Positions 27,898 to 37,903 of a stretch of 64,000 nt of DNA are shown piece by piece. The stretch's first letter is position 1. Each line of letters opens with the position of its first letter. Where the stretch lies: positions 62,001 to 126,000 of the forward strand of contig CP129490.1 in the NCBI GenBank assembly GCA_030584085.1. The letters are read 5' to 3'. Source of the stretch: Melioribacteraceae bacterium. Its GTDB lineage: Bacteria; Bacteroidota; Ignavibacteria; Ignavibacteriales; Melioribacteraceae. The notes below the pieces were generated by a model. The model searched no databases. It saw only the letters and a program-made list of their open reading frames with translations, and had not been told where the DNA came from. Made by a program: the position numbers and the translations under genes.

Positions 27898-28374
27898 TTA
27901 TAATCCAAACGGAATTTTACCGGTAAGTTTTAGAACTCCCTTTAAACATTTATGGGGGAAATCAACTTTACCAACGTACATCATCGGGCATCCGCGCGGA
28001 ATTAATTCAATGTCGTTTTCATTACAGTATCTCTCAGCTTCACTATTATAACTTCCGTTACCGATTGAACTATGGATCCACGCATATTTGATTCCGGCTT
28101 CTTTGCAATCTTTCAAAACACTCATCGTAACCGAAGGAGACGTATTGATGAAAACTCCATCAACAGGTGAAGGAATTGATTTTAAATTAGGATAACATTT
28201 ATCGCCCTCAATCTCAACCGCATTAGGATTAACGGCAAAAACATTATACCCGTTATCTTTGAATTTCTTATAGATGATGTTCCCTGTTTCGGTCGCGGGT
28301 TTTCTTGAAACTCCGGCGACGGCAATATTTTTTAGTGAAATAAACTTTTGGATTCTTTCATTAATTGGATTCAT
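27898..28374 (-). CDS. CoA-binding protein (YccU-like)
   Basis: The 158-residue Rossmann-fold protein matches the CoA_binding_2 family: IAVAGVSRKP near the N-terminus, VFAVNPNA, DGVFINTSP and the late motif ELIPRGCPMMY. Members bind CoA or acyl-CoA; the cellular role is not established. It starts one base after the stop region of the small gene at 28377 and is co-transcribed with it. Confidence 0.88.
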   Translation of the reverse strand: MNPINERIQKFISLKNIAVAGVSRKPATETGNIIYKKFKDNGYNVFAVNPNAVEIEGDKCYPNLKSIPSPVDGVFINTSPSVTMSVLKDCKEAGIKYAWIHSSIGNGSYNSEAERYCNENDIELIPRGCPMMYVGKVDFPHKCLKGVLKLTGKIPFGL

Positions 28375-28376
28375 TT

Positions 28377-28607
28377 TTATGCCGGTCTGTTGTCTGCGGA
28401 TAAATCTTTTATTGGTTCTCTGGCTTCAAGTAAATTCTTGACATTTTTGATATCGAGCACCCACTTGTTTAAATAAGAGATTAAATTCTCTGTATAAATT
28501 CTCGATTGTTCAAAATCCTGAGTTGCCGGTTTATGCTCGATTGCATCAATCAAATCAGAATAAACATCATTAAGAATTAGTATTTCATTTTCGAATTCAT
28601 TGTTCAT
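28377..28607 (-). CDS. Small acidic helical protein of unknown function
   Basis: I do not recognise this 76-residue protein. It is acidic and predicted helical (ILNDVYSDLIDAIEHK and NLISYLNKWVLDIKNVKNLLEA). The ATG at 28607 is preceded by AAGGTGA, a good ribosome site, and it ends three bases before the CoA-binding gene, which supports it as real and as part of that two-gene operon. No signal peptide or known motif is visible. Confidence 0.7.
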   Translation of the reverse strand: MNNEFENEILILNDVYSDLIDAIEHKPATQDFEQSRIYTENLISYLNKWVLDIKNVKNLLEAREPIKDLSADNRPA

Positions 28608-28679
28608 AAGTTCACCTTGTCTTTATCAATTTACTAAACAAAAATAACACAACTAAAAAATAAAGACAAGAATGACTTT

Positions 28680-31600
28680 TTATAATTCTCTTGCAACAAC
28701 AACAACTTCTTTAAATGTATCGGTTGTTCCGCTTGCACTATTCAAAGCTTCGATAAACAAAATATATATTCCTATTTTAAGCGGTTGACCGTCATCACTG
28801 TAACCATCAAATATAATTGAACCTTGACTTCCCCAAATATTGTCTTCGTTTATTGTCCGGACTTTTCTTCCTTTTGAATCAAACACTTTTATTTGAATTG
28901 AAGTTACCTCGCGCGGAAGATTGTAATTTATAATTACGAAATCTTCATATCCATCTCCGTCGGGAGAAAATGGATTTGGTGTGACGGAAATAGTTTTATT
29001 AGATGATTTGTTGTCAATAAAAATTGAATTTGATTTACCCGGAGTTGCGCCCTCACTTGCAACCGATGTTGACCAATTGTTGTTATCGTTTCCATCCAAG
29101 AAAGGATTGATTCTTTCCAAACTTTTATTTCGTGTTGAAATTGTTTTTTGATTATGCCAAGAATTTTCGTAATGAACAGAATCAACAGTATTTCCGAATG
29201 CATCGGTAATGATAACTAAATCATCCGAGTTGTTGAGACTTAAATTTCTGTTCGCAATTATTAGCTGATTAAAAGCACTTAGCTCGGGATAATTAATTAG
29301 TATTGAAGAATCTCCCGCAACAATAAAATATGATTTAGGAGAAACCACGAAGCTCGTTCTACTTAGATTAGTCCTATTGTTTGATTCATCTGCAACAATC
29401 CAATTTGCAATTTCTATGAATTCATCAGAGGTATTAAAAAATTCTATGAACTCGGAATTATCGGTTTCCGGGTTAAACATAATTTCATTAATTACAATTT
29501 TCTTTTCATCAATTGGAGTCACATTTACAGTTGAGTTTGAAATCCCGGGTGTAGAACCACCAAGCATAATTGAAGGAAGCCAGTTTGATCTATCGTTTGT
29601 TGGTAATGCCAGAGAAATTCTTTCTAAAGAAATTCCGGCTCCTGCACCCCAAGAAGAAAAATATTTCAGACTATCTATGAGGGCACCTCTAAAATCAAAA
29701 ATTGTTACAATGTCTTCCGTAGTGTTCATCGTTCCGAAATCGACTTGAAAAATATGTACACCGGGCATTGGTTGAAATTTACCGCCTGAGGTATCATCTG
29801 CAACAATTATATATTCACCCGGCAGAATAGTAATATCTTGATCGGTTATTGTTCTTGGTGAATTGTAAGTACTTCCTTCGGCAATTTTCCAATCTTTGAT
29901 ATTAATACTCGTGTTGGTCGCGTTTATAAGCTCAACCCACTCTGTGCCATCGCTAGTCGGGGCATACAATACTTCATTAATGAGGACCGATGAAGGAGAA
30001 TAACCCGAATAAAAAGTTTTTGTTAAACTATTATTTGCTTGGTCTTCATCTAAAGCATAAACAATCGTTGCTTTTGCAGTAAAGCTTTCCTGCATTTGGA
30101 AGTACGAAGAAACAGTAATCAAATCTGTTTGTCCAGCAGCTAGTGTTTGACCTTGAAACTCTTCATAAACTCCAAAGTCCGCTTCGAAAATTACAGTGTA
30201 CTGATTTGCTTCGAACAAACCGTTATTTGTGATATACATGGATATGGAAATCTCATCACCGAGTTCCGGAAAACTTGGTTGAATGAAAATATCATCTACG
30301 AGCAAATCATAATTTTTGGGGATTCTGCTGTTGATAAATCCGGGAGTTCCTCGTTGCGGTGAAATTGAATAATTCCAGTTCGCGGGATCAATGGAACTGC
30401 CGTCATAATCTAATCTTTCGATAGAGTGTCCCGCTCGTTTTGAAAATTGATTATTATAAAAAACCGAATCGATTGTTTCATCGAAACGATTATAAATAAC
30501 AACTCCATCATCAGTATTATTAAGTGTCGCAAAGTTTAATAAAATTACATCTTCTGACAAATTGGGATGATAACCAAAAATCCCCGAGTCTTTCGATAGC
30601 ACGACAAACTTACCCGGTTCGATGTAAAAATTTTCTCTAATGATTGTTGTAGAAACCGGATTAGTTATCACATCAGATACTTGCCAATCTCTTAAGTTAA
30701 TAGTGTTAGTCGAGTTGTTATAAAGTTCGATCCATTCGGGTTCGTCATCTTGCGGATTAAACATTATTTCATTTATAATAATAGAAAGCGGTGCCGCTGC
30801 AGATGAAACAAATAACAAAGATGAATTATTAGAAAAATCCTGATCAACTTCATAATTAGCTTCAGCGATAAAAAACTTTTCTCCTTCAAAAGATTCAATT
30901 CTATAATTGAAATTATATGTCTGCCAATTTCCGGCAATTAAATTTTCTACTTGCAGAGTTTCCAACAAATTAAGTTTATCACCTTCTGTATTTGATTCAT
31001 AGAGGCTGACAACAAAGGAAGCAATGTTTAGTCCAAGGTTAGCTAGATCAATTGAAAATGTAACCGGTTCGCCAATTATTGGCTGCTGGGGATTGCTGTA
31101 AAAATCAATTACAGCCACATCATAATCTTTAGGTGCCGAAGAATTTAATCTGCCCGGAGTCCCGTTGCTGGGATCAGTTGATGTTACCCAATTTGATTGA
31201 TCGGAAGAATTACCAAAAGGATTAATTCGTTCTAGAGATTTTCCTCCGGTTCCTCCCCAAGTGGATGAGTATTCAAGAGAATCTATAATTCTTGTATAAT
31301 TATCGAGCAGCATAATTCTATCATCTGAATTATTTAGCGTAGGGAAGGAACGAACAATTACTTGCGATGGAATATCATATAGCTGAGTTATTATGCTGTC
31401 GCGCGAAATGACTAGATATGAATCCGGCTGCAATAAAATGTTTTGTGTACTAATCGTTACAGTATCATTTAAATCGGCAATTTTAAAATCCCGCAATTGA
31501 AAAGCTGTTGCAGAGGAATTATAGATTTCAATCCACTCCGGATAAGGAGCGGTTGGAGCATACATAAATTCATTAATAACAATTTGATCGCGTTCAACGT

Positions 31601-34600
31601 TAGGTTTAACAATCTCCTTTTGCAGAAATAGAGAATCATTTGTTGGGTAAGTATCTTCTTGATGATTTATTACCGCAAGCATGCTAATGTTACCGATTGA
31701 ACTAAAAGTATAATTAAATTCTCTGGATATTTCTTGATTCGATTCAAAATCAATTTCGGTAAACTGTGCAATAATTTCATCTTCGGTAAAAAGTTCATCA
31801 TTGTTAGAATCGAGATATACATTTAAGTTCGCATCTTGTAGGCTGCTTGTTCCTAAGTTCACTATATTTACTTCGAATGAAGAAATTTCATCTACAAAAA
31901 GAAATGAACTAGTTGAATTGAAATATGTAATTGCTAAATCAAATTCTCTCGGTATAACTGAATTAACTTTACCGGGAGTTCCGCCTTTCGGATCAATCGA
32001 TTCAGACCAATTGCTTTGTAAAGTACTTGGCAAATTAACATCTATTCTTTCCAATGATTTACCGCTTGATCCGCCCCAAGAGCTTGTATAGGATAGTGAA
32101 TCGATTACAAACATATTTTCGTTCATTAACAGAACGTCATCGCCGGGATTATTTAAAACAGGTAAATTCATTTCAATAATTTTTGATGGGATAGAATAAA
32201 AATTTACAATTGAGGAATCCTTAGTCAATACAATATATTCACCCGGTTCAATTATTGTAGGTAATGTTGTTATAACCGAAGAACTTGTCGCATCACCTAA
32301 TTGCCAGTTAGTTAACAAATAAGAAGTTTCTGATCTATTATAAATCTCAACCCATTCAGGTTGTCCGCTTGAAGGAGCATACATAATTTCATTAATAACT
32401 ATATCATTATAGTCCGGAGGTGGAGGGAATACAGTGAACTCATAAATTAATTCGTTGTTAGAGTTATCCTCATCTGCACCGAAAACAACCAACCCAATTA
32501 ACTGAACATTCCCTACATTAAAAGCACCAAGATTGAATTGCTCAACAAGTGAATCACCCGAAGCCAGATTTCCTCTAGTAAATGATTGAATCAATTCTTC
32601 GGGCTGAGGAGTTGAGTCATAATTAATATCATTGTACAATCTCACAATAAATGAGTTTGCTGAATTCTGTCCACGATTTTCAACTAACACATTTGCCGTC
32701 AGTTCGTTGCTTTCAATAACCGGTTGCGGAGAAATCGTTATCGAACTAAGAGAAAGATCAAATTCTTTTGGTGCAAGAGAATTAACATTACCGGGTGTTG
32801 CCCTATTTGAACTGACTGATGTTCCCCAGTTTTCTTGATCATGGCTTGGAGAATCGTATTTAATTCTTTCAAGTGACCGTCCTCCTGTTCCACCCCAAGA
32901 ACTTTTGAAGGTGAGTGAATCAATAATAGAAGATGTTCCATCAAGTAAAACTGCTCTATCTCCCGGATCATTTAATGCCGGCAAGTTGAACACAATAATT
33001 TTAGCATCAATATCAAAATAATCAGAAATGGTTTCATCCTTTGCTAAGACAACAAATTCACCCGGTTCTATAATTATTGGATCGACTGTTATAATTACCG
33101 GATCAACTAAGCTTGCATCGGAAAATTTCCAATTTGCTAAACTATAGGAGTTGCTTGATCTATTATAAATTTCAATCCATTCCGGTTCCTCAGAACCGCT
33201 AGGGCGTGTGTACATAATTTCATTTATAACAACGGAATTAAAGGGCGGAGGGGGTTGATTAACGTCGAATTCTGCGATTAATTCATTGTTTGTATTGTCT
33301 TCATCCGCAGCAAATTCGACAAGTGCAATTAATTGTAAATTTCCGGCAGAAAAAGAACCGATACTAAAGTTTTGTGTAAGTGAATCACCGTCAGCAAGGT
33401 TTGTATGGTTAAATGAATTTATTAGTTCACCCGGTTGTGGTGTCGAATCAAAATTTTCATCATTATATAATCTTATCACAAATGTATTTGCTGAATTATT
33501 TCCAAGATTTTTTACCTTAACTTGAGAAGTGAGATTTGTGTTTTCAATTAAAGGAAAAGGAGTTACGGTTAAGGAAGTCACAGCCAAATCAAAATCTTTT
33601 GGTGCAAGAGAGTTAACATCACCGGGCGTTGCATTGTTTGGACTAACAGACGTTCCCCAATTTGATTGATCATGACTCGGTGAATCATAATCAATTCTTT
33701 CTAGTGATCTACCGCTAGTTCCGCCCCAGGAACTAGTATAAGTTAGTGAATCAATTATTAAAGAAGTGCCATCCATTAGTATTGCTTTATCACCAGTATT
33801 ATTTAGTGCGGGCAGATTGAAAACAATAATGGTAGAATTAATATCAAAAAAATCAGAAACTGTTTCACTTCGTGCTAATACAATAAATTCTCCCGGTGCA
33901 ATTGTAATTGGATCCACCGTGATATTAACTGTAGTGCCGGCATCTGCAAATTTCCAATTTGCCATATTATAGGTGCTTGGAGATCTATTATATATTTCAA
34001 TCCATTCCGGTTGACCTGAAGCCGGAGCGTACATAATTTCATTAATAACTACAGAGTTGAAAGGAGGCGGAGGATAATTTACAGTAAACTCCTCAATGAG
34101 TTCATTGTTATCGTTGTTTTCATCGGAAGCATAAACAACCAGAGCGATTAGCTGCAACGCTCCGGCAGAAAATGATCCTATATTTAAATTTTGTATTACC
34201 GAATCTCCGCTTGCAAGATTACTTAAATTAGCTGAAGCAATTAATTCCCCAGCTTGAGGAGTTAAATCGAAATTTTCATCGTTATAAATTCTTACCGTGT
34301 ATGTATCGGCAGTATTTTTACCAATATTTTTTACAGTAATATTTGATGTTAGAGTAGTGTTTTCAATCAAGGGAAAAGGAGTTACATTTAATGAAGTAAC
34401 GGAAAGATCAAAATTCTTGGGTGCAAGAGAGTTGACATCACCGGGTGTCGCATTGTTCGGACTGACAGAAGTTCCCCAATTTGTTTGATCATGACTCGGT
34501 GAATCATAATCAATTCTTTCTAGTGATCTACCGCTAGTTCCGCCCCATGAACTTGTGTAGGTTAACGAATCCACAATAAAAGAATTGTTATCCTTCAAAA

Positions 34601-35792
34601 CAGCCCGATCACCAGTATTGTTCAGCGCAGGCAATGAAGTCACTATAATTGTTGAACTTATATCAAAAAAATCTTCTATTGAGGAATTTGCAGAGATAAC
34701 AATAAATTCATCCGGAGCAATTGTGATCGGATCATTTGTAATTGTTACCTCAGAAACGGCATCGGCAAATTTCCATCCAGCAAGGTTGTAAGTATTCGTA
34801 GAACGATTATAGATCTCAATCCATTCCGGTTGACCTGTTGAAGGTGCATACATAATCTCATTTATAATTACAGAATTAAACGGCGGTGGAGGTGGAAGCA
34901 CATCGAAATTATAAAGCAGTGTATCGTTGAATGCAGCTTCGTCATTAACTAAATCTGCAATACCAATGAGTTGATAATTTCCTTCAGCAAGAGAACCAAT
35001 GTCAAACTGTTGAATAATTGAATCACCGGAAGCAAGATTGGTTATTGTGAAATCATCAATTAATTCACCGGCTTCGCCAATAGAATTCAAGTTAGCGTCA
35101 TTATATAGTTTTAAATCAAATGAGGAAGCAGTAAGTGTTCCGTTATTCAATACTTTTACATCTGCGGTTAACAAATCACCTTCAACTGCAGGCGAAGGAC
35201 TTGTTGTAATGTTTGTAACTGCGACATCTAATTCTGTTGGTGCAACAGAATTCTTAGAGCCGGGTGTTCCGTTTAATACTAATGAATTTGCCCAGTTAGA
35301 TGAAGTGTTATCGTTATTTAAAATTATTTTTTCATCTGAAATTCCGGCACTGTTATTTGCAGAATATGTATATGTTGAAACTGTATCACCGACTCCGTTG
35401 ATCAGATAAACTTCTCTATCGGAAGTATTGGCCATCCCGCTGCTTCCGAAAGCATTATCGTCAATTTTTACAATTATTGCCGAACCGGGAATTGAATAGG
35501 GAGTATCGTTAGAATCATAGTCACCCTCAACAATAACACCATAACTATTAGGAGCCAATAATGTTGAGCCGCTAAAGACTAATATGAAATCAGAAACACC
35601 GGCCACACCAATTTGATAATCAAGCAAGTCTTTTGTTTGAGCTGTCGGATTATATATTTCCACAAACTCATTTCTAGTTCCATTAACACTTGGCGAGAAC
35701 ATAATTTCCGTTAGTATTAAATCAGTCTGTGCAAATAATGAAGTTGTAGATAGAAATAAAATGAGGAATGCTAAGTAGTTTTTTGAAATCAC
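28680..35792 (-). CDS. Giant secreted lamin-tail/CARDB repeat protein
   Basis: The 2370-residue exported protein has a signal peptide (FLILFLSTTSLFAQ) and starts at GTG 35792; no ATG alternative exists near it. Nine lamin-tail domains, each opening with a variant of INEIMYAP...PEWIEIYN, alternate with seven CARDB-like adhesion domains (FDLAVTSLTVTPFP type), except the last two lamin-tail domains, which are adjacent. The C-terminus (TPNPFSPDGDGYEDF to VVVVAREL) is a FlgD-like/gliding-motility type C-terminal domain. Units of about 273 residues repeat in tandem. A role as a long surface adhesin or matrix protein is inferred from architecture. Confidence 0.88.
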   Translation of the reverse strand: MISKNYLAFLILFLSTTSLFAQTDLILTEIMFSPSVNGTRNEFVEIYNPTAQTKDLLDYQIGVAGVSDFILVFSGSTLLAPNSYGVIVEGDYDSNDTPYSIPGSAIIVKIDDNAFGSSGMANTSDREVYLINGVGDTVSTYTYSANNSAGISDEKIILNNDNTSSNWANSLVLNGTPGSKNSVAPTELDVAVTNITTSPSPAVEGDLLTADVKVLNNGTLTASSFDLKLYNDANLNSIGEAGELIDDFTITNLASGDSIIQQFDIGSLAEGNYQLIGIADLVNDEAAFNDTLLYNFDVLPPPPPFNSVIINEIMYAPSTGQPEWIEIYNRSTNTYNLAGWKFADAVSEVTITNDPITIAPDEFIVISANSSIEDFFDISSTIIVTSLPALNNTGDRAVLKDNNSFIVDSLTYTSSWGGTSGRSLERIDYDSPSHDQTNWGTSVSPNNATPGDVNSLAPKNFDLSVTSLNVTPFPLIENTTLTSNITVKNIGKNTADTYTVRIYNDENFDLTPQAGELIASANLSNLASGDSVIQNLNIGSFSAGALQLIALVVYASDENNDNNELIEEFTVNYPPPPFNSVVINEIMYAPASGQPEWIEIYNRSPSTYNMANWKFADAGTTVNITVDPITIAPGEFIVLARSETVSDFFDINSTIIVFNLPALNNTGDKAILMDGTSLIIDSLTYTSSWGGTSGRSLERIDYDSPSHDQSNWGTSVSPNNATPGDVNSLAPKDFDLAVTSLTVTPFPLIENTNLTSQVKVKNLGNNSANTFVIRLYNDENFDSTPQPGELINSFNHTNLADGDSLTQNFSIGSFSAGNLQLIALVEFAADEDNTNNELIAEFDVNQPPPPFNSVVINEIMYTRPSGSEEPEWIEIYNRSSNSYSLANWKFSDASLVDPVIITVDPIIIEPGEFVVLAKDETISDYFDIDAKIIVFNLPALNDPGDRAVLLDGTSSIIDSLTFKSSWGGTGGRSLERIKYDSPSHDQENWGTSVSSNRATPGNVNSLAPKEFDLSLSSITISPQPVIESNELTANVLVENRGQNSANSFIVRLYNDINYDSTPQPEELIQSFTRGNLASGDSLVEQFNLGAFNVGNVQLIGLVVFGADEDNSNNELIYEFTVFPPPPDYNDIVINEIMYAPSSGQPEWVEIYNRSETSYLLTNWQLGDATSSSVITTLPTIIEPGEYIVLTKDSSIVNFYSIPSKIIEMNLPVLNNPGDDVLLMNENMFVIDSLSYTSSWGGSSGKSLERIDVNLPSTLQSNWSESIDPKGGTPGKVNSVIPREFDLAITYFNSTSSFLFVDEISSFEVNIVNLGTSSLQDANLNVYLDSNNDELFTEDEIIAQFTEIDFESNQEISREFNYTFSSIGNISMLAVINHQEDTYPTNDSLFLQKEIVKPNVERDQIVINEFMYAPTAPYPEWIEIYNSSATAFQLRDFKIADLNDTVTISTQNILLQPDSYLVISRDSIITQLYDIPSQVIVRSFPTLNNSDDRIMLLDNYTRIIDSLEYSSTWGGTGGKSLERINPFGNSSDQSNWVTSTDPSNGTPGRLNSSAPKDYDVAVIDFYSNPQQPIIGEPVTFSIDLANLGLNIASFVVSLYESNTEGDKLNLLETLQVENLIAGNWQTYNFNYRIESFEGEKFFIAEANYEVDQDFSNNSSLLFVSSAAAPLSIIINEIMFNPQDDEPEWIELYNNSTNTINLRDWQVSDVITNPVSTTIIRENFYIEPGKFVVLSKDSGIFGYHPNLSEDVILLNFATLNNTDDGVVIYNRFDETIDSVFYNNQFSKRAGHSIERLDYDGSSIDPANWNYSISPQRGTPGFINSRIPKNYDLLVDDIFIQPSFPELGDEISISMYITNNGLFEANQYTVIFEADFGVYEEFQGQTLAAGQTDLITVSSYFQMQESFTAKATIVYALDEDQANNSLTKTFYSGYSPSSVLINEVLYAPTSDGTEWVELINATNTSINIKDWKIAEGSTYNSPRTITDQDITILPGEYIIVADDTSGGKFQPMPGVHIFQVDFGTMNTTEDIVTIFDFRGALIDSLKYFSSWGAGAGISLERISLALPTNDRSNWLPSIMLGGSTPGISNSTVNVTPIDEKKIVINEIMFNPETDNSEFIEFFNTSDEFIEIANWIVADESNNRTNLSRTSFVVSPKSYFIVAGDSSILINYPELSAFNQLIIANRNLSLNNSDDLVIITDAFGNTVDSVHYENSWHNQKTISTRNKSLERINPFLDGNDNNNWSTSVASEGATPGKSNSIFIDNKSSNKTISVTPNPFSPDGDGYEDFVIINYNLPREVTSIQIKVFDSKGRKVRTINEDNIWGSQGSIIFDGYSDDGQPLKIGIYILFIEALNSASGTTDTFKEVVVVAREL
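32420..34885 (-). repeat. Three tandem ~819-bp coding repeats inside the lamin-tail gene
   Basis: The second to fourth lamin-tail/CARDB units are near-copies at DNA level. A 63-base block at 33666-33728 is identical to 34485-34547, exactly 819 bases (273 codons) apart, with further similarity around it. Such identity supports unequal recombination that changes repeat number without breaking the frame. Confidence 0.85.
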
Positions 35793-35900
35793 TTTTTGCT
35801 CTCAATTTTTTCGAAACTTCTTCAATATAATCAAAATGGAAAAAACAGACACGAACATTAAAAAATTTTGTCGATTATTTAATCTATTTTTGTAAGTAAA

Positions 35901-37211
35901 ATGACCGAAGAAAAACTTACATACAGACAAATACTAATCTTTTGGATACCGTTAGCTGCCACATGGTTAATGATGTCAATCGAAAACCCTATACTTACGG
36001 CAATTATTGCGAGAATGGCAGAACCTAAATATAATCTTGCAGCTTACGGTGTTGCTTTCTCTTTTGCTTTGTTAATCGAGTCCCCTGTTATTATGATGAT
36101 GAGCGCTTCAACGGCACTTGTTAAAGATTATCAATCATATCTAAAACTAAAGAAGTTTACTTACATATTAAATTTCTCTCTAACCGCAATCATGCTGCTG
36201 ATACTCGTCCCGGTTATCTTTGATTTTATTGCGTACGATTTGATCGCTTTACCGAAAGAAGTTGCCGACTTGACATATATCGCGATGGCTATTCTTGTAC
36301 CTTGGCCGGGATCAATTGGCTATAGAAGATTCTATCAAGGGATTCTAATCAATTCCAACCAAACAAGAAAAGTAGCGTATGGAACAGTTGTTCGATTAAT
36401 CTCGATGACCGGAACCGCATTAGTACTTTATTTCTTTTTCGATTTGCATGGCGTAATTGTCGGTGCAAGTGCACTATCAGCCGGAGTAATGATGGAGGCT
36501 GTTGCAAGCAAGTTTATGACGAAAAGTATTTTGAATGAATATTTGATTCATGAAAAAGATATAGTCAATGAACTTAGTTTTAAAGAAATATTTGAGTTTT
36601 ATTATCCTCTTGCATTGACTTCAGTTATTGCGCTCGGCGTTCATCCGATGGTAACATTTTTTCTCGGACAGAGTAGAATGGCATTGGAATCGTTAGCGGT
36701 TCTTCCCGTATTAAATGGATTTGTATTTATCTTTAGAGGAATCGGACTTTCTTTTCAAGAAGTTGGTATTGCGTTGCTTGATACAAAAAAGAAATTACAC
36801 AACTATAAAAAGTTGAGAAATTTTGCGGCATTAGGAGGGACAATCGTTGTTCTCACTTTAGCAATTGTTGCATTCACTCCACTTTCTACTTTTTGGTTTG
36901 AAGGTGTTGCCGGTTTAACAATTGATCTTTCAGAATTTTCTATTCCGCCGTTAATGATAATGGCATTAATGCCGGGACTAACATTTTTAATTTCATTTCA
37001 AAGATCGGTTTTGGTGAGTTCTAAAAAAACGAAACCAATTACTATTGCAACAATCACAGAAGTATCAAGCATCTTATTAATATTACTTGTTACAATTAAA
37101 TGGTTAGATTGGGTTGGAGTTATTGCCGCCACTTCTGCTTTTGTGTTGGGAAGACTTGCCGCAAATATTTACTTGATGAAACCGTTTTTAAAAGAAGTTA
37201 AACAATATTAA
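35901..37211 (+). CDS. MOP-superfamily transporter, MATE/ANKH-like
   Basis: The 436-residue protein has about twelve membrane segments and no signal peptide. The paired six-helix layout with FYYPLALTSVIAL opening the second half resembles MATE flippases and the ANKH (progressive ankylosis) branch of the same superfamily. The substrate cannot be told from sequence. It is divergent from the giant repeat gene and its stop overlaps by four bases the end of the opposite-strand response regulator. Confidence 0.7.
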   Translation: MTEEKLTYRQILIFWIPLAATWLMMSIENPILTAIIARMAEPKYNLAAYGVAFSFALLIESPVIMMMSASTALVKDYQSYLKLKKFTYILNFSLTAIMLLILVPVIFDFIAYDLIALPKEVADLTYIAMAILVPWPGSIGYRRFYQGILINSNQTRKVAYGTVVRLISMTGTALVLYFFFDLHGVIVGASALSAGVMMEAVASKFMTKSILNEYLIHEKDIVNELSFKEIFEFYYPLALTSVIALGVHPMVTFFLGQSRMALESLAVLPVLNGFVFIFRGIGLSFQEVGIALLDTKKKLHNYKKLRNFAALGGTIVVLTLAIVAFTPLSTFWFEGVAGLTIDLSEFSIPPLMIMALMPGLTFLISFQRSVLVSSKKTKPITIATITEVSSILLILLVTIKWLDWVGVIAATSAFVLGRLAANIYLMKPFLKEVKQY

Positions 37212-37903
37212 TCCGGACAGATAAGTTTAAACCCGCTGCCATGTAAATTTACTATCTCGATTTTACTATCATCCTTTAAGTATCGTCTTAACTTACTGAT
37301 GTAAACATCCATACTTCTGGATGTAAAATAATTATCATCTTTCCAGATATGTTTTAAAGCAGCCGTTCGATCCAACAATTGATTTCTGTTTATGCAAAGC
37401 AGCTTAAGTAATTCAGCTTCTTTGGAAGTCAATTTGATTTCAGAGTTTTTAGAAGCAAGAACTCTTTTGTTATAATCAAATCGAAAGTTGCCAATTATAT
37501 ATTCAGTTCTGTTATCTTCGAAAAGTAAATTAGAATTTTCAACACGCTTTAAAACATTCTTCATCCGCAATAATAACTCTTCTGTGCTGAAGGGTTTAGT
37601 TAAATAATCATCTGCACCGATTTTTAATCCTTCAACTCTATCTTCGGTCATTGATTTGGCTGTTAAAAATATTATTGGTGTTGACTTATCATTCAAGCGA
37701 ATTTTTTTCGCAAGTGAAAATCCGTCTAATTTAGGCATCATAATATCAAGAATTAGCAAGTCATACTTTGTTTGTGAATATTTTTGAAATCCTTCTTCAC
37801 CGTTTTTTGCCAAGGTTACCTTATAACCCTTCATTGATAAATAATCGGTTAAAACTATTCCAAGATTTTCATCATCTTCAACAAGTAAAATGTTTTTATT
37901 CAT
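37208..37903 (-). CDS. OmpR-family response regulator
   Basis: The 231-residue regulator has a receiver domain with Glu-Asp-Asp at 9-11, phospho-acceptor Asp53 in LDIMMPKLDG, and the Lys in LTKPFSTEELLLR, then a winged-helix DNA-binding domain (KLTSKEAELLKLL and VYISKLRRYL). Its start lies eight bases inside the end of the kinase gene, so the two are translationally coupled. It resembles the RprY-type regulators of Bacteroidota. A likely target is the divergent small exported protein at 39562. Confidence 0.93.
   Translation of the reverse strand: MNKNILLVEDDENLGIVLTDYLSMKGYKVTLAKNGEEGFQKYSQTKYDLLILDIMMPKLDGFSLAKKIRLNDKSTPIIFLTAKSMTEDRVEGLKIGADDYLTKPFSTEELLLRMKNVLKRVENSNLLFEDNRTEYIIGNFRFDYNKRVLASKNSEIKLTSKEAELLKLLCINRNQLLDRTAALKHIWKDDNYFTSRSMDVYISKLRRYLKDDSKIEIVNLHGSGFKLICPD

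Noticed and set aside
28934-35409. Many 60-120 codon frames opposite or beside the lamin-tail gene
   Set aside because: They are shadows that recur at the same place in each DNA repeat and have no protein-like features.
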